Assembly (NCBI GenBank): GCA_013816485.1
Contig: JACDEI010000018.1
Coordinates: forward strand, 1 to 64,000
Direction: 5' to 3'
DNA: 64,000 nt
DNA from: Planctomycetota bacterium
Lineage (GTDB): Bacteria > Planctomycetota > UBA11346
The translations under genes were made by a program, and so were the position numbers. Below the pieces are notes generated by a model. That model was not told where the DNA came from. It searched no databases and saw only the letters and a program-made list of their open reading frames with translations. Shown one piece after another: positions 23,887-32,053 of the stretch. Each line of letters begins with the position of its first letter. Position 1 is the stretch's first letter.

Positions 23887-26868
23887 ATGCGCCTCGCCAT
23901 CCTGTGCCTGCTGCTACCGAGCCTGCTCACCGCCGCCGATGCCCTCGCCGATCTGCCCAACAGCCCTGGGATCGTGCGTGACGACATGGGCAGCCGCTGG
24001 CGCACGCTGACGATCAGCGGCCTGGATGCTCTACGCGACGTGCTGGTGGAGATCGACGGACGACGACTCGCCGTGAGCCGCACACTGGTGGCGCAGGATG
24101 ATGCGCAGGCTGCGGCCGCCCTGCCCGCCTTGATCGCGCGCGCGCTCACCGCTGGACTCGACCCCGCCACCCTGCGCCTCGATCGCGGTCTGCTGACCGG
24201 CATCCACCTGCGTGGCACCGACGTGTTGGTGCTGGACCACGCGGTGCTGCGCCGTGCAAGCCTGCCGGCGACCGGCACCGAGCAACGGACGGCCGTGACC
24301 GACGCCGCCGTCGCGCTGGTTGCCGCGCTGAAACGCAGCGACAATGGGCCACCCGTCCAGGCCGCGTTGCAACAACTGCTGAGTACGCTCGACCGCACGA
24401 CGGTGGAGAACGAGGAATACCGTCCAGCGCTGGTGCGCCGCCTGATCGCGCAGGGCTGGCTCGATGACGTGCTCGGCACCATGCCGGAGCTCGCCCCGCT
24501 GTGCGACGCGGTGAAAGCCGCCGACACGCTGCACGTGGTTCAGCGCTGGAGCGGCGATGATCACCAGTTGGATGACCTGCGCGATGCCTTCGGCCGCCGG
24601 GTGCTGACGCTGCGTTCGCCCAGCACCTGTGCGCGCCTGCAGGAGCACGCCGCGTCGTCCTACGACGACACCCCGACGCGCATGGTAGTGCAACGTTTTC
24701 CCGTCGGCAGCGATCCGTTGGACAGCGCGCTGCCGCTCGCCGCCGAATGCTGGTGGGGCCGCGTGCGTCTGGCCGAGTGGAACGCCAGCGATGGCCTGCG
24801 TGCTGACACCGACACTTGGCGCACGACCCTCGCGGACGAGGGCCCGGGCGTCGACGACGACACGGTGGTCGATTGGCGTCCGCCGCATCTGGTGCTGAGT
24901 GACGCCAGCGGTGCGGTCACCGCCCTCTGCACTGCGCACGGCCTGCTGCGGCCGGCCGCCGCCGCCAGCAGCGAGGAGCGCGAACGCTTCCTCGCCGATG
25001 CCGCCAAGCTGTGCCCGGACGCGGCGCACCTCGACCTCATCGGGCAGTACCTCTTCGCCTACGTCCACGACAGCCCCGATCCGAAGAAGCCCGATCTGAT
25101 CGGTGTGCGCGGCACCACCGGTGATATCCACCAGACCATCGGCCAGACCATCGCCACGGTGTGCGCCGGGGTCATGCGCGGCGACTGCGACGACCTGTCG
25201 GAGATCTATCACACGCTGCTCACCAGACAGGGCCACCTGCCGCAGGTCTTCAACCTGCCGCGCCACGCCGCCTGCGGCTGGTCGCACCGACAGGGCGATC
25301 GCTGGACCACGCAGGTCCTGCACACCGGACAGCCGTTGGCCTTCCACGGTGACACCCTGGAGGAATCACTGGCGCAGGTCTTCGGCCACTTCGACCAGGA
25401 GAACACCGACAACGGAACATTGGTGCATGTGCTGCTGCGTTTCGCCGGCGAGAACACCCGTTCCGCCTGGCGTCTGGGCAGCCGCATCATGCGCGACGTC
25501 GACTACGCCCAGACCATGATCGCGGTGCAACGCGACTGGCACTTCCACACCTTCGCCCAGGGCATCGCGACCATGCGCCGGATGATTGCCGACGGCGACG
25601 CCGCCAGCGCCAACTGGAGCGAACTCGCCGGCCTCTACCGCCGAACCGGTCAATGGCACGCGGCGGTCGCCGCCGAACGCGCCAGTCTGGCGCTGATCGA
25701 TGACCCCACGGCGCAACTCGATGCGCGTTTGACGCTGATCAGCCTGATGGTGCGTGGCGACCAACATGCCGCGGCGGAACAGGAGGCGCGTGCGCTGCTG
25801 ACGACGGTGGAACAGCAGTTCGCCAAAGAGCAACCCGCTCTCCACCTGCGCATGATCCACAACGTCTATCAACGTCTGGATCCCGCCAAGAACCGCACGT
25901 TGACGGCAGACCTGCTGAGCCGGCATCTGTTGCCGGCCATGGAAGCCCAGCGTCCGAACCTGACAAACTGGGCCCGCACCCGTTTCGACGCCCGCGCCTG
26001 GATGACGCAGGGCAGCGAACTGCGCAGCCAAGCCGGCTCCTTGATCGCGGCGACCCTCGAACGGCTGGAACAACCACATCACGATCTCGCCAGCGATGCT
26101 GAGCTGCAACGCCTGACGGCTTTCAGCGAGGGTTGGCTGAACGATCTCTCCTTCCTCGATAACAACGAACGCGACGACATCATGGCCAGCTACGGCATCG
26201 TCGGTCGGCTGACGGCGACCTTGCTGGACGATGCGGTGTTCGACGGACTGCTCAGCACGGCGCAAGAACCCAGCGCATGGCACGATGAACACCACCAGCG
26301 CGGTGCCGGACTGCCACAACTGGTCCGCGATCTGCCGTGGATCCGCATCAGCGTGCCCTACTGGTCGGGTCGCCTCAGCACCATGCTCGGCGACGATGAG
26401 GCCCCGTGGAATGACGCGCTGGTGCTCGACCTCATCCGCCACCTGCGCGCCGCGATCGCAGCGAATAAGCGCCTCGGCATCGATCCGAACGGCCAGGACC
26501 ACACCCTGCGCTGGGCTGCCTTGATCGAGGCCCTGGTGCAGCGCAACGAGGACGCGCTGCGCGCAGCCTTGCGTGCCTATGCTGAACGCCGCGATCGTCG
26601 CAGCGACGAGATGGTGACCAACAATATAGAAGCCATGGCAGGGCACCTGCCGCCCACGTGGTTCCGTCGAGTGCTGGCCTTGTGGGATGAGCACGCTGCG
26701 ACCAAGCCGGGCTACTTCGCCATCGCCTGGGGCTGCGCCATCCGCGGCGACATCACGCAGGCATTGGAGGCGGGCAGCCTAGCCGCCAAGCGTTTCGCCG
26801 ACGATCCAGCGTTCCTTGCCGAATACGCCTATCTGCAACAGGTGCTTGCCGGTGGTGCAGAGCCCTGA
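23887..26868 (+). CDS. Large exported protein with transglutaminase-like core and helical repeats
   Basis: A 993-residue protein with a clear signal peptide (MRLAILCLLLPSLLTAADA). No full-length family recognised. A central segment, RGDCDDLSEIYHTLL followed by NLPRHAACGW, resembles the Cys...His arrangement of transglutaminase-like proteases (C434, H460); the spacing is shorter than usual, so this is tentative. From about residue 530 the sequence is mostly alpha-helical with TPR-like character (WSELAGLYRRTGQWHAAVAAERASLALID) and continues so to the C-terminus, which ends in a short Gly/Ala/Glu/Pro tail. Divergent from the DUF4038 gene. Probably periplasmic. Confidence 0.75.
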   Translation: MRLAILCLLLPSLLTAADALADLPNSPGIVRDDMGSRWRTLTISGLDALRDVLVEIDGRRLAVSRTLVAQDDAQAAAALPALIARALTAGLDPATLRLDRGLLTGIHLRGTDVLVLDHAVLRRASLPATGTEQRTAVTDAAVALVAALKRSDNGPPVQAALQQLLSTLDRTTVENEEYRPALVRRLIAQGWLDDVLGTMPELAPLCDAVKAADTLHVVQRWSGDDHQLDDLRDAFGRRVLTLRSPSTCARLQEHAASSYDDTPTRMVVQRFPVGSDPLDSALPLAAECWWGRVRLAEWNASDGLRADTDTWRTTLADEGPGVDDDTVVDWRPPHLVLSDASGAVTALCTAHGLLRPAAAASSEERERFLADAAKLCPDAAHLDLIGQYLFAYVHDSPDPKKPDLIGVRGTTGDIHQTIGQTIATVCAGVMRGDCDDLSEIYHTLLTRQGHLPQVFNLPRHAACGWSHRQGDRWTTQVLHTGQPLAFHGDTLEESLAQVFGHFDQENTDNGTLVHVLLRFAGENTRSAWRLGSRIMRDVDYAQTMIAVQRDWHFHTFAQGIATMRRMIADGDAASANWSELAGLYRRTGQWHAAVAAERASLALIDDPTAQLDARLTLISLMVRGDQHAAAEQEARALLTTVEQQFAKEQPALHLRMIHNVYQRLDPAKNRTLTADLLSRHLLPAMEAQRPNLTNWARTRFDARAWMTQGSELRSQAGSLIAATLERLEQPHHDLASDAELQRLTAFSEGWLNDLSFLDNNERDDIMASYGIVGRLTATLLDDAVFDGLLSTAQEPSAWHDEHHQRGAGLPQLVRDLPWIRISVPYWSGRLSTMLGDDEAPWNDALVLDLIRHLRAAIAANKRLGIDPNGQDHTLRWAALIEALVQRNEDALRAALRAYAERRDRRSDEMVTNNIEAMAGHLPPTWFRRVLALWDEHAATKPGYFAIAWGCAIRGDITQALEAGSLAAKRFADDPAFLAEYAYLQQVLAGGAEP

Positions 26869-26908
26869 CGGACAGCACGCAGCATGCACCGCAGAGACCG
26901 ATGCTCCC

Positions 26909-27490
26909 TCAACGGATGTTCAGCAAGTGGTCGAGTCGCAGTTGGCTGAGCTGGGCCGTCGCCTGCCGTCCGACCTGCACCAGTCGGCAACGTCCAGGAC
27001 CGGCACTCTGGTTCAGTTGCAGCAGCCACGCGACCAGCAGAGAGTTGAGGTGTTCGATGTGGACCAGGTCGACCTCCACCGCGCTCGCATCCAGACCGCG
27101 GATCCAGTCGTAGGACGCTGGCTCGGTCAGGTGCGGGTGTTGGCCGATACCTTTGCCCAGCGCCACGCGCAGGCTGCCGTCCGCGCTGAGCGACACGAGG
27201 TACGGACGTTCGCCGAACGGGGCCACCCGACCGGGATCATCCACCGCCAAACGCCGCTCGGGATCGATCACCTGGAGCGCCTTGAGTGCGTGGCTGGACA
27301 ACCCCTCCAGGCGCAGGAAGCCACCCGTGGTGGCGGCGAGATCAAGGGCGATGGCGAGCATGGCGACGGGCAGGCGCTCGGCGTCATGACATGAGATCGT
27401 CACGGTGGCACGCGCCGCCAGCAATCCTGCAAGCCGCGTACGAATGTCGCCACTGAGCAGTTCGGTCAGGGTGATGCTGGTGATGGTCAT
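26909..27490 (-). CDS. Tandem STAS-domain (anti-sigma antagonist-like) protein
   Basis: ATG 27490 gives 193 residues. Two STAS-like halves can be seen: residues 1-75 (LSGDIRTRLAGLLAARATVTISCHD to LEGLSSHALKALQVI) and about 115-193 (AVEVDLVHIEHLNSLLVAWLLQL, RCRLVQVGRQATAQLSQLRLDHLLNI). In ordinary anti-anti-sigma factors the second motif carries Asp-Ser-Ser/Gly with a phosphorylatable Ser; here it reads LNS, keeping one Ser. It could be a phosphorylation-independent partner-switch scaffold. No kinase or phosphatase of the RsbW/RsbU type is adjacent. Confidence 0.6.
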   Translation of the reverse strand: MTITSITLTELLSGDIRTRLAGLLAARATVTISCHDAERLPVAMLAIALDLAATTGGFLRLEGLSSHALKALQVIDPERRLAVDDPGRVAPFGERPYLVSLSADGSLRVALGKGIGQHPHLTEPASYDWIRGLDASAVEVDLVHIEHLNSLLVAWLLQLNQSAGPGRCRLVQVGRQATAQLSQLRLDHLLNIR

Positions 27491-27563
27491 GCGTATCCGA
27501 GGACCTGCCTGAGGATTAATGCGCGGGACGAGAGGCGGCGGTCTACGAGAGGACACCACCCGC

Positions 27564-28886
27564 TCAAGGTGTTTTCCCGTCGTCGTCCAGCGCTTGGCGT
27601 TGCAGCAGGTGGAAATAACGCCGGCAGAAACGGTGCGCCTCGTCGCGGACGTATTGCAGGAGCTTGAGCGCCGGATCGCGCCGCGTCAGGCGCAGTTCGC
27701 CGCCATCGGCACGGATGATGGTCTCTTCGCGTTTCGCCAGACCGATCAGGCACGGCACCACGACCCCCTCCTGCTCCAGCGCCTGACGGGCAGAGGCGAC
27801 CTGTCCATGACCGCCGTCGATCAGCACCACATCGGGCAACACCGCGCCCTCATCGCGCAGCCGGCGGTAGCGGCGACCGACGACCTCGCGCATGGCGGCG
27901 AAGTCGTCGTTGCGCGCGACCCCGTCATCACCACGCACCTTGAAACGCCGATACCCATCCTTGTTCGGCACACCGCCGACAAACTGCACCAGGCTGGCGA
28001 CCACGAAACCGCCTTGCAGGTGCGCGATGTCGAAACCTTCAATGACCTTCAGCGGTTGGACGAGGCCGAGGTGCTTCTGCAAGCCGGCGATTCCGCTGGC
28101 GAGATCGATCACCGGTGCCTCGGGTTCGTCGTAGTCCTTGAGCCGACCGCGTTCCTTCAGGCGGTCGAGCGCGTGGATCTGATCGCGGCAGCGTGCCGCG
28201 TCCTCGAAGCGCAATTCTCCCGCCGCCTGCTTCATGCGCTGGCGCAAACCGGACAACACCTCGCCTTTGGCGCGTCCACCCAGGAACGCGCGCAAGGCGC
28301 GGATGTCCTCACCATATTCCGCGCGCGTCACCTTGGTGGTGCAGGGTGCCGAGCAGCGTTTGATGTGGTAGTTCAGGCACGGGGCGAAGCTGCGGCGTTT
28401 GGGATCGTCCTCATGGAGGTCGAGATCGCAGACGCGGAAACGAAACACCCGCATGAGGAAGTGGTAGGCGCGGTAGAGTTCCTTCGCCGAACCGAACGGG
28501 CCGAGATAATCGACGTCCGCATGGTCGCGTTCGCGCGTGCAGTAGACGCGCGGAAACTCCTCACGGGTGATCGCCAGCAGTGGGTAGCTCTTGTCGTCCT
28601 TGAGCTTCACGTTGAAACGCGGCTGGAGATCCTTGATCAGGACGTTCTCCAGCAGCAACGCCTCGACCTCGCTGTCGGTCTCGATCACCTGGATGTCGAC
28701 GACCTCCTGCACCAACCGCAGTGTGCGTGCGGGATGACCGTCACGTTCCTGGAAATAACTCGCCACGCGACGCCGCAAGTTCTTGGCCTTGCCGACGTAG
28801 ATCTCGATGCCGGCGGCGTTCTTGTAGACGTAACACCCAGGTCCAGTGGGCAACGCGGCGATCTTGCCGACCAGAGCGTCCAACAT
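27564..28886 (-). CDS. uvrC: Excinuclease ABC subunit C, short form without the usual C-terminal HhH
   Basis: A 440-residue protein; typical UvrC is about 600. The N-terminal GIY-YIG nuclease domain is intact (CYVYKNAAG, IYVGKAKNLRRRV, E in the EVEALLLEN block), making the 3' incision. The Cys-containing linker (PCLNYHIKRCSAPC) and the UvrB-binding UVR motif near 195-235 follow. The RNase H-like 5' incision domain begins EGFDIAHLQGG and includes LIDGGHGQVASA and the DEAHRFCRRYH-type end. The sequence then stops without the tandem helix-hairpin-helix that binds DNA. Stop codon and surroundings look normal, so this seems a natural short form, not a frameshift. Confidence 0.88.
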   Translation of the reverse strand: MLDALVGKIAALPTGPGCYVYKNAAGIEIYVGKAKNLRRRVASYFQERDGHPARTLRLVQEVVDIQVIETDSEVEALLLENVLIKDLQPRFNVKLKDDKSYPLLAITREEFPRVYCTRERDHADVDYLGPFGSAKELYRAYHFLMRVFRFRVCDLDLHEDDPKRRSFAPCLNYHIKRCSAPCTTKVTRAEYGEDIRALRAFLGGRAKGEVLSGLRQRMKQAAGELRFEDAARCRDQIHALDRLKERGRLKDYDEPEAPVIDLASGIAGLQKHLGLVQPLKVIEGFDIAHLQGGFVVASLVQFVGGVPNKDGYRRFKVRGDDGVARNDDFAAMREVVGRRYRRLRDEGAVLPDVVLIDGGHGQVASARQALEQEGVVVPCLIGLAKREETIIRADGGELRLTRRDPALKLLQYVRDEAHRFCRRYFHLLQRQALDDDGKTP

Positions 28887-28904
28887 GGCCGATACGCTAC
28901 CGCG

Positions 28905-29555
28905 TCAGTCGATTTTCACCGTGGCGCGATTGGCATCCCACCACGTCCGCCACACCCGGTGCAGGTTGGCGTGGTGTTCGCGGTGCCAGGCCGCCCACAG
29001 TTTTTCATCCGCATCCAATGCCAGTTCGCCCGCCGGACGTTGTGGCACCGGCGGCAGGTCGTCGCGCGCCGCTTCGCCTGCCGCGGGGATGACCGAGTGT
29101 TTGAGCATTTCGCGCAGCAGGTAGTCGGCGTTGAGCGCCACCAGTGGCTGCCGATCTTCGAGTGCCCCCATCAGCGGTTCGATGCTGCGCCGGGTGCCGA
29201 CGGCCTTCAGCACTTCGACCACACCCAGACGCACGCCCCAGTCGTCGTTGCCACCCAGAGCCTCGATCAACATCGGTTCGATGCGCGCACCACGACCGAT
29301 GAGGGCATCGACCGCTTGGTGGTAGGGCGCTGCGTGATCGGGATCCGACAACTTCTTGGCATGGGCCAGACGCGTGATGTCCGCCAGGATCGCCGGCCGA
29401 TCGTCAGCGGATGGCGGCGTGTCGGTGGAGAACACCACCTCGCGCCCGTCACTGCCGCAGCCGCCGAGCAATCCGACGACCAGCAGCATGGCGCCGCCAA
29501 GGAGCAGCCCACTGAAGCAGACGGATGACCGGTGGCTGGGACTGGCGGTGGGCAT
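28905..29555 (-). CDS. Lipoprotein with HEAT-like repeat
   Basis: I place the start at ATG 29555 (TGGAG six bases upstream); the product is 216 residues. A lipoprotein signal is clear: hydrophobic helix GLLLGGAMLLVVGLLGGC with the lipobox LGGC. After a short acidic linker, residues about 60-140 form HEAT-like helical pairs (IEPMLIEALGGNDDWGVRLGVVEVLKAVGTRRSIEPLMGAL). The C-terminal part has conserved Trp residues (LWAAWHREHHANLHRVWRTWWD). Gene lies between uvrC and the lipid kinase gene on the same strand. Role unknown; likely periplasmic scaffold. Confidence 0.7.
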   Translation of the reverse strand: MPTASPSHRSSVCFSGLLLGGAMLLVVGLLGGCGSDGREVVFSTDTPPSADDRPAILADITRLAHAKKLSDPDHAAPYHQAVDALIGRGARIEPMLIEALGGNDDWGVRLGVVEVLKAVGTRRSIEPLMGALEDRQPLVALNADYLLREMLKHSVIPAAGEAARDDLPPVPQRPAGELALDADEKLWAAWHREHHANLHRVWRTWWDANRATVKID

Positions 29556-29614
29556 GGAAACTCCAGGACGCATGGACCTACCTCCGCCGCCGGGACTGTC
29601 GAGCCACAGCGGGC

Positions 29615-30517
29615 TCAACTCGCGCACGGCGCGCCATCCGCGACCAGCACAGTGATGCTGCGGTCGCGCACCACGCGGTAATGCCCTGCGCCGACACTGA
29701 AGGGCTCACCATCGACCTGCATCGCCAGCGTGCCGCCTAGGTCGAACTCCAAGTGGTCGGTCCGCGCCACCAGACGCGGCCGACGCAGGCGCGCGGTCAC
29801 CAGGCCCAGGCTGAGGCCATGCCCGAGCGCGACCAGCTCCAGCCGCCCGTCGTCGCAGCGCATGCCGCGCGCCAACGTCGCCCCGCCCGCATAACTCGGG
29901 ATGTTGCCCAGCACCAGGACGCCTGCCCAGTGCGGCAGGACCGGACCCCGCGTCAGCCGAACCAGGCGCGCCAGATCGATGCTGCGCTGCTGGGCCCCCA
30001 GGATGCCATAGAGGCTGCGATTGATGGCTGGTCCGCGCGCCAGCCCTGGATGGCGTAGGCGCAGGTGGTGGAAGCGTTGGGCCACGCGCGCATCGACCCC
30101 CAGGCTGAGGTAGTTGCACCAACCACGGCGCAGCGCAGGCCCCTCGATCCGCCAGCGGTCGAGCTGCCGCCGGGCGGAGACAGGCACTATTTTCAGCAAG
30201 CCTGCGAGATCCCTGCGCGCTCCCGACCATCCGAGCACCCGCGCCAAGTCGTTGCCGGTGCCCAACGGCAGGACACCAAGGGCCGGCACCGCGTCCCCCT
30301 GCCCGGCGATGACCTCGGCCACGGCGCTGGCGGTGCCATCGCCACCACAGGCGATTACCACATCTGCCGGGCCCAAGGCGGCGATAACCGCGGAAAGATC
30401 GCAGCGCCCCAGCAGGGAGACGTGGGCCGCCCCGACCAACGCAGTCAGTTCCTGCGCCAGACACGCGCCGGCACCGGCACCACTGGCGGGGTTGATGATG
30501 AAGTGCGTCTGGGGCAC
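29615..30517 (-). CDS. Diacylglycerol-kinase-family lipid kinase (YegS/DgkB-like)
   Basis: GTG 30517 has GGAG five bases ahead and opens MPQTHFIINPASGAG, the family's first strand; a TTG at 30553 would add 12 residues. The product is 300 residues. The DAGK catalytic domain shows the nucleotide motif ACGGDGTASAVAEV and LPLGTGNDLARVLG. The second domain (YLSLGVDARVAQRF, GNIPSYAGGATLARG, LEFDLGGTLAMQVDGEP) is the usual beta-sandwich with the C-terminal DGEP. It phosphorylates diacylglycerol or a related lipid with ATP at the inner membrane. Divergent from the roadblock module. Confidence 0.9.
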   Translation of the reverse strand: MPQTHFIINPASGAGAGACLAQELTALVGAAHVSLLGRCDLSAVIAALGPADVVIACGGDGTASAVAEVIAGQGDAVPALGVLPLGTGNDLARVLGWSGARRDLAGLLKIVPVSARRQLDRWRIEGPALRRGWCNYLSLGVDARVAQRFHHLRLRHPGLARGPAINRSLYGILGAQQRSIDLARLVRLTRGPVLPHWAGVLVLGNIPSYAGGATLARGMRCDDGRLELVALGHGLSLGLVTARLRRPRLVARTDHLEFDLGGTLAMQVDGEPFSVGAGHYRVVRDRSITVLVADGAPCAS

Positions 30518-30658
30518 CTGCGCTCCGCAATCTGGACAGTCAAAGACCGACAACCAACAGGCCGCAGCCTCTGATCAGCGCTGCCGCACTCAAGCCGACA
30601 GGTTGCAAGGCCGTGCGGCACAGCCGGTGGGGCCACTCCGCAAGTTTCCCCTGCGTGG

Positions 30659-30687
30659 TTGACTGGCCAGACCCCCACGACTATGAA
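30659..30687 (+). promoter_or_regulatory. Sigma70-like promoter candidate for the MglA/roadblock module
   Basis: TTGACT (30659-30664), 17-base spacer, TATGAA (30682-30687), about 110 bases before the first gene of the module. Spacing is ideal and the -35 box nearly consensus; the -10 box is weaker. Chance occurrence cannot be excluded. Confidence 0.4.
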
Positions 30688-30799
30688 TCCGAACGTCTAA
30701 CTCGTTTCCCGAAGCGATCCAAGACGATGTGAGCCAACTGTGGCGAAGCATCGCTGCGGTGAGATGCGGGAGACCTCAACCGCGACGAGAGGATCCCTG

Positions 30800-31639
30800 G
30801 TGGAATCCGAACTGGAACGCCTGCGTAAGAAGGTGGATAATTTCCCGTCAGCCTCCGCCTACAACCGGCTGGCCGAACTGGTGCGTTTGGGGGGTGACAT
30901 CGCCGGGGCCGAAGCGGTCTGCCGGCGCTGCATCAAGGAGTTCCCTCGCAATGGTCAGGCCTACGTCATCCTTGCCGAGATCGAAATGGTCAACGGGCGC
31001 AAGGACGAGGCGGTGAAGAACTTGCTGACCGCGGTCGAGCGCGACAGCCGCAGCTACGCGGCCCATCGTATGCTGGCGGACCACTACATCGAAACCGCCC
31101 GTGCACCGCAGGCGCTCCAGCACCTGCGTCAGATCCTGACCTTCAAGCCGAGCGATCCGGCGGTGCTGCAGAAGATCGAACAGGTCACCGGCAAGCCGCC
31201 GACCGCATCGGTGATCCGCCAGGTCGCTGGCGGTCCCAACCAGGCCGCTCCCGGTCGTCCCGCGGAACCAACGCCGCTGGCGAACAAGATCCTGCCGGCC
31301 AGCGACGGCCTTGGTGGCCTCTGTTCCGAAGCCGGCGTGCGCGGTGCCTTGATCGCTGATGACAAAGGTCGCGTGGTGTCGAGCCAGCGTCTGAGCACTC
31401 AGCATGAAGAACTGCTTGCCGCCCTGGCGGCCGAGATCAGCAAGGCCGCGCAACAGGCAGTAACCGCCGTCGGCCAGGATCACCTGACCATGTGGACGAT
31501 GGTCGCCGATCAGGGCCAGGTGCTGGCCTTCCGGCGCGGGCTGACCTTCACCGTGGTGATCCTCGCCGAAGCCGGCGTCCGCCCGGCGATGTTGGAGATC
31601 CGCGCGCGTCAGGCCCTCATCGAACTGGGAGCCGGCTGA
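30800..31639 (+). CDS. TPR protein with C-terminal roadblock/LC7 domain
   Basis: GTG 30800 is preceded by GAGAGGA at the right distance, better than the GTG at 30740, giving 279 residues. Residues about 15-130 hold three TPR-like helix pairs (ASAYNRLAELVRLGGDIAGAEAVCRRCI, GQAYVILAEIEMVNGRKDEAVKNLL, YAAHRMLADHYIETARAPQALQHLRQI). After a Pro/Ala linker a roadblock/LC7 domain runs from about 185 to the end (ALIADDKGRVVSSQRL, FTVVILAEAGVRPAMLEIRARQALIEL). Roadblock domains pair with small Ras-like GTPases as regulators. Three bases separate it from the next roadblock gene, so it is the first gene of the module. Confidence 0.82.
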   Translation: MESELERLRKKVDNFPSASAYNRLAELVRLGGDIAGAEAVCRRCIKEFPRNGQAYVILAEIEMVNGRKDEAVKNLLTAVERDSRSYAAHRMLADHYIETARAPQALQHLRQILTFKPSDPAVLQKIEQVTGKPPTASVIRQVAGGPNQAAPGRPAEPTPLANKILPASDGLGGLCSEAGVRGALIADDKGRVVSSQRLSTQHEELLAALAAEISKAAQQAVTAVGQDHLTMWTMVADQGQVLAFRRGLTFTVVILAEAGVRPAMLEIRARQALIELGAG

Positions 31640-31642
31640 GCC

Positions 31643-31990
31643 ATGCAGGAGATCCTCATCCAACTCAACCGCGTACGCGGTGTCGGCGGTTCCCTGCTGG
31701 TGTCGGCCGACGGCCTGCCGATGGCCAGCGCCCTGCGCGAAGGCCTCGATGAAAACCAGCTCGCGGCCACTGTCGGCTCATTGATCGAGCACAGCCAGAG
31801 CTTGGCGCAACACCTGGGACTCGGCACTCCGCGGCATCTCCATACCGCCAGCGAGCAGGGCAGCCTGCTGCTGATGGTGGCCGGCAATGGGTATCTGGTG
31901 GTGGTGATCGACGCGCAGGCGAACCTCACCCTGCTCCAGCTAGAGACCAAGCCGTTCCTCGAACGCATCGCGCAACGTCTCTCCCTCTGA
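31643..31990 (+). CDS. Roadblock/LC7 domain protein (MglB-like)
   Basis: A 115-residue single-domain roadblock protein: IQLNRVRGVGGSLLVSADGLPMAS is the first helix-strand pair typical of MglB-type proteins, followed by helix DENQLAATVGSLIEHSQSLAQHL and strands LLLMVAGNGYLVVVID. In Myxococcus MglB is the GTPase-activating partner of MglA. Spacing of 63 bases to the MglA-like gene, with the family relation, makes it the best MglB candidate of the three roadblock proteins here. Confidence 0.85.
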   Translation: MQEILIQLNRVRGVGGSLLVSADGLPMASALREGLDENQLAATVGSLIEHSQSLAQHLGLGTPRHLHTASEQGSLLLMVAGNGYLVVVIDAQANLTLLQLETKPFLERIAQRLSL

Positions 31991-32053
31991 TGTCCTGACA
32001 CCCGATCCTGATACAGCCGCACCAGCCCGCTTCCCCGAACGAGCCTACCCGCC

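Noticed and set aside
27519-29528. A 669-codon plus-strand frame opposite uvrC
   Set aside because: Antisense to UvrC and the lipoprotein; rich in Arg, Gln and His with no motif.
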